NCBI GenBank assembly: GCA_036417435.1
Contig: CM070908.1
Coordinates: forward strand, 50,563,090-50,627,089
DNA from: Inia geoffrensis
Lineage: Eukaryota; Chordata; Mammalia; Artiodactyla; Iniidae
Length of the DNA stretch: 64,000 bases
Reading direction: 5' to 3'
The notes beneath the pieces were generated by a model. It saw nothing but the letters and a program-made list of their open reading frames with translations. It had not been told where the DNA came from and did no database searches. Numbering within the stretch: position 1 is the first letter of the stretch; every line of letters starts with the position of its first letter. A program made the position numbers and the translations under genes. Shown here in pieces: positions 55,623 through 64,000 of this stretch.

Positions 55623-56375
55623 TAAAACGTTAGGGGTTTATAATAATAAATAACAAATCTTTGTATAATTAGCTATTATGATAATAAAATAATGAATAAA
55701 TACTATTCTCAAAATTTCCCCATTTTAATTTCTGATACAGTAAAAACCAATGGATATAGCCCACATGGTCCAAAGCCCTTTGGGATCCTCAATAATTTTT
55801 AAGAAAGTAAAGAGGTCCTGACACCAAAAACTTTGAAAACTGTTGCTGTCATCAAACTTTTTTTTTTATGTTCATCGCATTCGTTGAGTTTTTCCCTCTT
55901 TCTGTCCTTCAGCCTCTTGTTGAAGTAGTGTTGTGCTTTCCTGGAGATGGTGTGCCCATCCACACCTTTCCTCAGTGCGAGCTTATATAGCTGCTGTCAC
56001 TCCCCTGACGTAACTGTAAGGCGCTCGGGGCTGAATAGTTCTTGATGCACCTTCCAGTGACTGGGCATCCTGTGAGGAGCCCTCCTCAGTGCTCATCCTG
56101 GACTTGTAGGTGTCTCTTTCCTCCATTCTTTTACTGACAAGTCTGTTTTAACCTCAAGAAGGAAACTTTTTCGTTTTTTATTATTCGCCTCCAGGCTCAG
56201 GATTTCTGATGACCTGGTCTCAAGGCTGGTCTCTTTCCAAAACAACTCCAGTGCTTCATAATCTCTCTTAATATTCCTGAGCTCAGAAATTTTGCTTGTT
56301 CTTTATCAAAGGCAGAAAAAGTTATGCCAAGCTCTTCCTCCCTGCATTTAAAAGTTGGCTTTTGTCTACAGGAAC

Positions 56376-56700
56376 ACCCATACCACCCTCTCCCAGGTAG
56401 TGGGTAGCACCACCAAGGTCTGGACCAGGACTCACACCTTTACCCAGCCCCACACATCATTTCCAGGGTGGACTGAAGTGAAGCTTGGTAGCCATCACTT
56501 GTTCTCCTATGGCACTAGTGGCTTCCACAATATGGCCTTAAGTTGTCAGGGCCCTACTGGCCCCAACAGACTAGAGGAGGCCCCATAGAATGTAGTTGTT
56601 ACATAAATTACTTCTACATGCATTATAATCCCACAATACATCTTTATTACTGTTTTAAGTGGCCAATAACATTTTAAAGAATATATGTATGTGTGTATAG
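56376..56700. other. No gene seen
   Basis: May still hold the 5' end of the cTAGE-type pseudogene, but I see no alignable motif. Confidence 0.35.
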
Positions 56701-56749
56701 ATATATACTTTTTATAAATACATTATTTCTGGTGAGAAATCTGTCATTA

Positions 56750-57440
56750 TTCTGTAAGTCATATATCTTTTTCTTCAGGCAAATTTTAGAATTTCCTCTT
56801 CATCTTTCTTTTCTGAAAGTTGACTATGTTTGCCTATGGTTTATTTTGAATTTATCCTGCTTAGGGTTCACTGAGATTCTTGGGCCTGTGGGTAGTTATA
56901 TTTCATCAATTTGGAGAAATTTGTGGCATTATCTTTTCAAATATTTTTTCTGCCCCATTATCTCTCTCCTCTCTTATCAGGATTCCTGTTTCATTAGATC
57001 ATAGGTCTCAGATGTTCTTTTCGGTTTTTCATTTTTATTTCCTCTTTGTTTCCAGCTTGTATAATCTCTATTAACCTGTCTCCATGTTCACTGATCCTTT
57101 CCTGCTGTTAGGTGTATCACTTCAATTATAAAAATCAATTCTGATAGACACTTTTTAGCATTGCCATTTGGTTCCTTTTAACATTTTCCTTCTTTGCTGA
57201 AATTCTACCTATGTTTACATGTGTTATTCATCTTTTCCACTAGATTCTTCAACATATTTATAATAGCTATTTAAAAGTATGCATCTGCTAATTCCAACAC
57301 CTCTGCCATATGTGGGTCAATTCTTTCAACTCTTTTCTCTCTGGTTTATTGGTCACATTTTCCTACTTTGTTTCATGACTCGCTACTTTTTATTGTATGC
57401 CCAAAATTGTGTGCAAGGGAACAATAAGGGCTGAAGTCGC
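56750..57440 (-). mobile_element. HAL1/old L1 ORF1 relic, antisense
   Basis: In reverse it reads through an ORF1 coiled-coil and RNA-binding region: plus-strand landmarks are 'ttatcctgcttagggttcactgag', 'aatattttttctgccccattatctctctcc', 'ccatttggttcctttt'. These are typical of HAL1 or L1M ORF1 on the opposite strand. Heavily decayed. Confidence 0.65.
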
Positions 57441-57765
57441 TAAGACTTACCCCCAGAAAAGAGCATGCCCATTGCTCTGTCAGCTGCTAGCATGTGGGTA
57501 GCCTGGCGGGGTTGGGGAGAAGGGAGAGTAGTGAGTGTAGCTAATCTACAGTTGGGCCTTGTTGGCAGCTTGTTCCGTGAGATTTCCTTCAAATGTTTTG
57601 GGGAAAGATCAATGCTTTGTCTTCAGCAGAACTTGGAGTCTGAGCCTCGGTGAGATTCCAGAGACCTCTCTGTGCTTTGCACCTCCCTGTCCAGCTGCCA
57701 ACTTTGGGAGTTGCTGGGGACTGTTATTTGCTCTGACACCAACTTCTTTATTTTGTCTTCAAAAA
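57441..57765. other. No gene seen
   Basis: GC-richer patch without supported features; may continue the HAL1-type relic. Confidence 0.35.
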
Positions 57766-57769
57766 TTGG

Positions 57770-57960
57770 AAATTATTTAAATGCCCAACAAGAAGAGAAT
57801 AGTTCTGTACATTATGGAAAACGAATGCTGAATTGTATGCACTGATTTATAAAATAGTTCTGAGGAAAAGACAAATGCTTAACATGCAATTTTAAATTTT
57901 TAAAACCAGAATATCGAGGTAATAAAAATTATATTAAAAATTATGTATACATATGGACAA
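57770..57960 (+). mobile_element. Old L1 3' region fragment
   Basis: 'ggaaattatttaaatgcccaacaagaagagaatag' resembles the L1 ORF2 C-terminal/3' junction. Confidence 0.5.
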
Positions 57961-58525
57961 GTACCAGAAGAAAGCCCCTACAAATGAAATGTCTGAGCCA
58001 TTGATGTGGCAAGCTCATGAGCAGCTTTGCCTTAATGTTTTGTTGTGATTTCCACTAACAATGCCAACCATACTGAGTATACAGTAAAGAACAAACTGTA
58101 GACAGATCTGAAAGAACAATAACAATTTCTTAGTCTAGGAAAGACAACCCAGAGGAGAAAGGGTCCAGCAAGGCTCTTCTCCCTTAAGGCCCAAACAAAA
58201 AGAAACTAGCTTAAAATACAGCAAGAGGACTGGGTTAAGAACAAGGAAGAAAGAGTCTTTGGACTGTCATGGTTGTAAAGTGAAGGCTGACATGAGAGGG
58301 TTAGGAAAGAGGAATAAACAGAAAAACCCAGATGCAAACAATGCAGTCGTGCCCATCGGTCCTTCATTGATTGACAGTAATGACATCAGATGTCTCTGAG
58401 TAAACCATCCTCATTTCCATCACTGTTATTATAGACTGGAACTGGTTACCAAGGGAAGCTGTGGAATTTTTCCCCAGAGGCCATTTAAAATCAGATATAG
58501 ACAACCACCTGTCTAAAATAATTCA
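57961..58525. other. No gene seen
   Basis: Single-copy-looking flank of the L1; nothing assignable. Confidence 0.4.
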
Positions 58526-60388
58526 GGGAGAGACCTTCAAGATGGCAGAGGGGTAAGATGTGGAGATCAACTTCCTCCACACTAATACATCAGAAATATA
58601 TCTACATGTGGAACAACTCCTACAGAACACCTACTGAACGCTGGCAGAAGACCTCAGACTTCCCAAAAGGCAAGAAACTCCCCACGTACCTGGGTAGGGC
58701 AAAAGAAAAAAAAGAAAAAACAGAGACAAAGAATAGGGACGGCACCTGCACCAGTGGGAGGGAGCTGTGAAGGAGCTGTGAAGAAGCACACACTAGGAAG
58801 CCCCTTCACTGGCGGAGACGGGGGTTGGGCAAGGGTGAAGCTTCAGAGCCACAGAGGAGGGTTCAGCAATAGGGGTGCAGAGGGCAAAGCAGGGAGATTC
58901 CCACACAGAGGATTCCCACACAGAGGATCGGTGCCGACCAGCACTCACCAGCCCGAGAGGCTTGTCTGCTCACCCGCCAGGGCGGGCGCGGGCTGGGAGC
59001 TGAGGCTCAGGTCTCGGAGGTCAGATCCCAGGGAGAGGACTGCAGTTGGCAGCGTGAACACGGCCTGAAAGGGGCTAGTGTGCCACAGCTAGCCGGGAAG
59101 GAGTCTGCGGAAAAGTCTGGACCTGCCTAAGAGGCAAGAGACCAATGTTTTGGGGTACGTGAAGAGAGGGGATTCAGAGCACCGCCTAAACGAGCTCCAG
59201 AGACAGGCGCGAGCTGCAGCTATCAGTGCGGACACCAGAGACAGACATGAAACGCTAAGGCTGCTGCTGCAGCCACCAAGAAGCCTGTGTGCAAGCACAG
59301 GTCACTATCCACACCACCCTTCCGGGGAGCCTGTGCAGCCCGCCACTGCCAGGGTCCCGCAATCCAGGGACAACTTCCCCAGGAGAACACACGGCGTGCC
59401 TCAGGCTGTTGCAACGTCACACTGGCCTCTGCCGACGTAGGCACGCCCCGCATTCTGTAGCCCTCCCTCCCCCCAGCCTGAGTGAGCCAGAGCCTCCTAA
59501 TCAGCTGCTACTTCAACCCCATCCTGTCTGAGCAAAGAGAAGATGCCCTCAGGTGACCTACACGCAGAGGCAGGGCCAAATCCAAAGCTGAACCCCAGGA
59601 GCTGCACGAACAAAGAAGAGAAAGGGAAATTTCTCCCAGCAACCTCAGGGGCAATGGATTAAATCTCCACAATCAACTTGGTGTACCCTGCATCTCTGGA
59701 ATACCTGAATAGACAACAAATCATCCCAAAATTGAGGTGGTGACTTTGGGAGCAACTGTAGACTTGGGGTTTGCTTTCTGAACCTAATTTGTTTCTGGTT
59801 TCATGTTTATCGTAGTTTAGTATTTAGAGTTTATTATCATTGGTAGATTTGTTTATTGATTTGGTTGCCCTCATCCTTTTTTTTAAAAAATATATATAGG
59901 TATATATTTTTTTCCTTTTTCTCTTTTTGTGAGTGTGTATATGTATGTTTCCTTGTGTGATTTTTGTCTCTATAGCTTTGCTTATACCATTTGTCCTAGG
60001 GTTTGGTCTGTCCGATTTTTGTTTGTTTGGTTTTAGTATAGTTTTTAGCTCTTGTTATCTTTGGTGGATTTGGTTTGGTTGCTCTCTTCTTTCTTTCTTT
60101 TTTTTAATTACTTTTTAATCTTTTATTATTTTTAATAATTTAAAATTTTTTTATTTTAATAACTTTTATTTTATTTTATTTTTTTCTTTCCTTCTTTCTT
60201 TCTTTCTTTCTCCCTTCCTCCTTCCTTCTGTCCTCCCTCCCTCCCTCCTTCCCTCCCTCACTCCCTCCCCCCTCTCTCTCTCTGCTTTTTCTTTCTTCCT
60301 TTCTTCCTTTCTTTCTTTCTTCCTTTCCTTTCTTTTCTCTTTCTTTCTTTCCCTCCCTTCCTTCCTTCCTTCCTCCCTCCCTCCCTCT

Positions 60389-60432
<44 letters not shown>

Positions 60433-60974
60433 TTCTTTCTTTCTTTCTTCTTTTTTCCTCCCTTTTCTTCTGAGCCGTGTTGTTGAAAGGGTCTTGGTGC
60501 TCCAGCCAGGTGTCAGGGCTATGCCTCTAAGGTGGGAGAGCCGAGTTCACGACATTGGTCCACCAGAGACCTCCCAGTTCCACGTAATATCAAATGGCAA
60601 AAGCTCTCCCAGAGATCTCTATCTTAACGCTAAGACCCAGCTCCACTCAACGACCAGCAAGCTACAGGGCTGGACACCTGGTGCCAAACAACTAGCAAGA
60701 CAGGAACACAACCCCACCCATTAGCAGAGAGGCTGCCTAAAATCATGAAAAGGTCACAGACACCACAAAACACACCACCAGACACTGTCCTGCCCACCAG
60801 AAAGACAAAATCCAGCCTCATCCACCAGAACACAGGTACCAGACCCCTTCACCGGGAAGCCTACAACAACCCACTGAATCAACCTAAGCCACTGGAGGCA
60901 GACACCAAAAACAACGGGAACTAGGATCCTGCAGCCTGCAAAAAGGAGACCCCATACACAGTAAGATAAGCAAA
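58526..60974 (+). promoter_or_regulatory. L1 5' UTR/internal promoter region
   Basis: The first ~950 bp are GC-richer with CpGs remaining (ccgccagggcgggcgcggg, cacggcgtgcc) as expected for an L1 internal promoter. The second half is T-rich and contains the long pyrimidine tract at 60100-60476. Promoter activity is known for L1 5' UTRs; here it is only inferred. Confidence 0.6.
60100..60476. repeat. Long polypyrimidine (CTTT/CCTT)n tract
   Basis: About 375 bp almost free of purines on the plus strand after 60170, mixing CTTT, CCTT, CCCT and CTCT units. It has a pure (CTTT)n core at about 60390-60431. Lies within the L1 5' UTR. Confidence 0.95.
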
Positions 60975-62089
60975 ATGAAAAGACAGACAAAAAAAAAGCA
61001 GATGAATGAGCAAAGTAAAAACCCACCAGACCAAACAAATGAAGAGGAAATAGGCAGTCTACCTGAAAAAGAATTCAGAGTAATAATAGTAAATATGCCC
61101 CAAAATTGTGGAAATAGAATGGAGAAAACAGAAGAAATGTTTAACAAGGACCTAGAAGAACTAAAGAGTAAACAAACAATGATGAACAAAAAAATAAATG
61201 AAATTAAAAATTCTCTAGAAGGAATCAACAGCAGAATACCTGGGGCAGAAGAAAAGATAACTGACCTGGAAGATAAAATAGTGGAAATAACTACCGCACA
61301 GCAGAAGAAAGAAAAAAGAATGAAAAGAATTGAGGACAGTCTTAGAGACATCTGGGAAAACAATAAGCAAACCAACATTCGAATTATAAGGGTCCCAGAA
61401 GAAGAAGAGAAAAAGAAAGGGTCTGAGAATATATTTGAAGAGATTATAGTTGAAAACTTCCCTAATATGGGAAAGGAAATAGTCAATCAAGTCCAGGAAA
61501 CGCAGAAAGTCCCATACAGGATAAATCCAAGGAGAAACATGCCAAGCCACATATTAATCAAACTATGAAAAATTAACTACAAAGAAAAAATATTAAAAGC
61601 AGCAAGGGGGGCTTCCCTGGTGGTGCAGTGCTTGAGAGTCCGCCTGCCAATGCAGGGGACATGGGTTCGTGCCCCGGTCCGGGAAGATCCCACATGTTGC
61701 GGAGCGGCTGGGCCTGTGAGCCATGGCCACTGAGCCTGCGTGTCTGGAGCCTGTGCTCTGCAACGGGAGAGGCCACAACAGTGAGAGGCCCCCATACCGC
61801 AAAAAAAAAAAAAAAAAAAAGCAGCAAGGGTAAAACAACAAATAACATACAAGGGAATCCCCATAAGGTTAACAGCTGATCTTTCAGCAGACACTGTGCA
61901 AGCAGAAGGGAGTGGCAAGACGTATTTAAAGTGATGAAAGGGAAAAACCTACAACCAAGATTACTCTACACAGCAAGGATCTCATACAGATTCGACAGAG
62001 AAATTAAAAGCTTTACAGACAAGCAAAAGCTAAGAGAATTCAGCACCACCAAACCAGCTTTACAACAAAGGCTAAAGGAACCTCTCTAG
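60975..62089 (+). pseudogene. L1 ORF1, nearly intact then truncated
   Basis: ATG at 60975 opens a 197-codon frame: N-terminal basic part, coiled coil (about residues 45-120, with MFNKDLEELKSKQ and ISRI-type heptads), then the start of the RRM-like domain (NIRIIRVPEEEE, IVENFPNMGKEIVNQVQE). It ends at TGA 61566-61568, where comparison with the ancestral frame suggests Ser TCA changed to TGA. The frame would otherwise continue to TAG 62087-62089, but a CHR-2 at 61609-61816 also interrupts it. The truncated product would lack the C-terminal domain. Confidence 0.88.
61609..61816 (+). mobile_element. CHR-2 SINE inside L1 ORF1
   Basis: Forward copy with TSD aaaagcagcaaggg at 61595-61608 and 61817-61830. 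Confidence 0.95.
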
Positions 62090-62151
62090 GCAGGAAACAC
62101 AAGAGAAGGAAAAGAACTACAATAACAAACAAAACAATTAAGAAAATTGTA

Positions 62152-64000
62152 ATAGGAACATACATATCAATAATAACCTTGACTGTAAATGGATTAAATG
62201 CTCCAACCAAAAGACACAACCTGGCTGAATGGATACAAAAACAAGACCCATATATATGCTGTCTACAGGAGACCCACTTCAGACCGAGGGACACATACAG
62301 ATTGAAAGAGAGGGGATGGAAAAAGATATTTCATGCAAATGGAAATCAAAAGGAATCTGGAGTACCAATTATCATATCAGACAAAATAGACTTTAAAATA
62401 AAGACTATTACAAGAGACAAAGAAGTACACTACATAATGATCAAGGGATCAATCCAAGAAGAAGATATAACAATTGTAAATATTCATGCACCCAACATAG
62501 GAGCAACTCAATACATAAGGCAAATGCTAACAACCATGAAAGGGGAAATCAGCAGTAACACATTCATAGTAGGGCACTTTAACACCCCACTTTCACCAAT
62601 GGACAGATCATCCAAAATGAAAATAAATGAGGAAACACAAGCTTTAAATGATGCATTAAACAAGATGGACTTAATTGATATTTTTAGGACATTCCATCTA
62701 AAATCAACAGAATACACTTTCTTCTCAAGTGCTCATGGAACATTCTCCAGGATAGATCACATCTTGGGTCACAAATCAAGCCTTGGTAAATTTAAGAAAA
62801 TTGAAACCGTATCAAGTATCTTTTGTGACCACAATGCTGTGAGACTAGATATCTATTACAGGAAAAGATCTGTAAAAAATACAAACACATGGAGGCTAAA
62901 CAATACACCACTAAATAACCAAGAGATTACTGATGAAATCAAAGAGGAAATCAAAAACTACCTAGCAACAAATGACAATGAAAACACAACAACCCAAAAC
63001 CTATGGGATGCAGCAAAAGCAGCTCTAAGAGGGAAGGTTATAGCAATACAATCCTACCTCAAGAAACAAGAAGTATCTCAAAAAAACAATCTAAACTTAC
63101 ACCTAAAGCAATTAGAGAAAGAAGAAGAAAAAAACCCCCAAAGTTAGCAGAAGGAAAGAAACCATCAAGAGCAGATCAGAAATAAATGAAAAAGAAATGA
63201 AGGAAACAATAGCAAAGATCAATAAAACTAAAAGCTGCTTCTTTGAGAAGATAAACAAAATTGATAAACAAGTAGCCACACTCATCAAGAAGAAAAGGGA
63301 GAAGACTCAAATCAAAAGAATGAGAAATGAAAAAGGAAAAGTAAGAGCTGACACTGCAGAAATGCAAAGGATCATGAGAGATTACTAAGAGCAACTATAT
63401 GCCAATAAAATGGACAACCTGGAAGAAATGGACAAATTCTTAGAAATGCACAACTTTCCGAGACTGAACCAGGAAGAAATAGAAAATATAAGCAGACCCA
63501 TCACAAGCATTGAAATTGAGACTGTGATTAAAAATCTTCCAACAAACGAAAGCCCAGGACCAAATGGCTTCACAGGTGAATTCTATCAAACATTAAGAGA
63601 AGAGCTAACACCTACACTTCTCAAACTCTTCCAAAATATAACAGAGGGAGGAACACTCCCAAACTCATTCTACCTGGCCACCATCACCCTGATACCAAAA
63701 GCAGACAAAGATGTCACAAAGAAAGAAAACTACAGGCCAATATCATTGATGAACATAGATGCAAAAATCCTCAACAAAATACTAGTAAACAGAATCCAGC
63801 AGCACATTAAAAGGATCATACACCATGATCAAGTGAGGTTTATCCCAGGAATGCAAGAACTCTTCAATATACGCAAATCATTCAATGTGAAAAACCATAT
63901 GATGAACTCACTAAATGCAGAAAAATCTTTCGACAAAATTCAACACCGATTTATGATAAAAACCCTCCATAAAGTAGGCATAGAGGGAACTTACATCAAC
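62152..64000 (+). pseudogene. L1 ORF2 endonuclease and start of RT, broken and partial
   Basis: Open without interruption from upstream of 62152 to 63147; the likely start codon is now ATA (62152). The apurinic-endonuclease fold is recognisable: the Asn of TVNGLN, Glu of QETH, IDHILG Asp and DHNAV His are kept. The GDFN Asp is His (cac 62575-62577). A homopolymer frameshift near 63129-63140 leads to TAG 63145-63147. The frame resumes +1 until a Tyr-to-stop TAA at 63386-63388, then continues into the RT domain. RT motif A first Asp is Asn (aat 63914-63916). Cut by the window end. Enzymatically dead by these changes. Confidence 0.92.

Larger units (their letters stand above)
53666..55851 (+). 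mobile_element. hAT DNA transposon with transposase relic
   Basis: Left end cagaacggtggttcgcaaac and right end ...ctttgaaaactgttgctg form imperfect hAT inverted repeats. The interior reads as a broken hAT transposase: an ELQAELATF segment near 53990, 'agcttgacagcttcccgatacttaaag' (LDSFPILK-type) near 54452, 'gaaatatgtcaacatttggaagat' near 54540, and a C-terminal 'cccttttccaactacatatttgtg' dimerisation-type region near 55050. Flanks ccaagctt and tcaaactt agree at 6 of 8 bases as a decayed 8 bp TSD. Three later insertions lie inside. Confidence 0.75.
52190..56375 (-). pseudogene. Processed pseudogene of cTAGE/MIA2 (CTAGE5) family
   Basis: The parent proteins are ER-exit-site cargo receptors with a coiled coil and a proline-rich C-terminus. 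Minus-strand readings in order along the parent are as follows. About 56300-55860: coiled coil, including an LQES-x2-LLQQEAEGQKE-like segment. About 53660-53560: EKERQTKTLTKCLLKM, like the parent's DKESHIKTLTERLLKM. About 53480: NASL and NQIYI. 53072-52881: FESLEKDPQDVDDPSRAFGR, like FELLEKDPYALDVPNTAFGR, then GEPGNLLGH. 52608-52291: proline-rich end with RGPYLAPCPP and LLPAGDFPRP, like RDYFPPGDFPGP. No introns are seen; many stops and frameshifts occur. A hAT transposon splits it at 53666-55851. Assignment by eye from family memory. Confidence 0.68.
58526..64000 (+). mobile_element. Full-length-class L1 LINE, cut by window edge
   Basis: Begins at the true 5' end region (gagagaccttcaagatggcagaggggtaag). 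It has a ~2.45 kb 5' UTR, ORF1 60975-62089 and ORF2 from about 62152, and is still in reverse transcriptase at 64000. The 5' UTR differs from that of the L1 at 40.7 kb except near ORF1, so the two belong to different 5' UTR lineages. Disabled by a nonsense codon and SINE in ORF1 and by a frameshift and nonsense codon in ORF2. Confidence 0.94.

Noticed and set aside
60160..60476. Possible CRISPR-like or satellite array
   Set aside because: No regular repeat-spacer pattern. It is an irregular polypyrimidine microsatellite in an L1 5' UTR.
62179..63147. 322-codon open reading as a candidate cellular endonuclease gene
   Set aside because: It is the endonuclease part of L1 ORF2, with the GDFN Asp mutated and the frame broken downstream.

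Overview
This window looks like intergenic nuclear DNA from a cetacean. The main evidence is 13 copies of a ~200 bp tRNA-derived SINE matching the CHR-2 type of whales and dolphins and 4 copies of the longer, older CHR-1 type. Cetartiodactyl LINE-1 elements and older mammalian MIR, L2, MaLR and hAT remnants accompany them. No intact protein-coding gene was found. Most open reading frames are readings through SINEs, LINEs or simple repeats. Family names rest on recognising sequence by eye, and boundaries without target-site duplications (TSDs) are approximate.

Layout. 0-7 kb: old LTR-like repeats, MIR/L2 debris, one L1 3' end and one weak candidate exon on the minus strand (5002-5173). 7-17.3 kb: CHR-2 copies, an antisense L1 3' end, a MaLR LTR, and a CHR-1/CHR-2 pair that shares one target site. 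17.3-33 kb: GC-richer single-copy DNA, L2, an ancient L1 ORF2 relic, several small tandem duplications, MIRs, a long TG tract and a MER3-like hAT element. 33-39.9 kb: endogenous retrovirus debris (a pol-like fragment, an LTR and possible internal sequence), MIR and a MaLR LTR. 39.9-46.7 kb: an antisense L1 3' end abutting a near full-length but dead L1. 47-52 kb: CHR-2 copies, MIR and truncated L1 tails. 52.2-56.4 kb: an old processed pseudogene of the cTAGE/MIA2 (CTAGE5) family on the minus strand. It is split by a hAT transposon that was itself later hit by a CHR-2, an L1 and a CHR-1. 56.7-58.5 kb: antisense HAL1/L1 ORF1 relic. 58.5-64 kb: a full-length-class L1 with a long 5' UTR, running off the right edge in its reverse transcriptase region.

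Nothing here forms an operon or pathway. The main interest is historical: nested insertions that order themselves in time, two L1 copies disabled at the same catalytic positions, and two CHR-2 SINEs that independently entered almost the same place in two L1 ORF1 regions. I found no convincing undescribed functional system.
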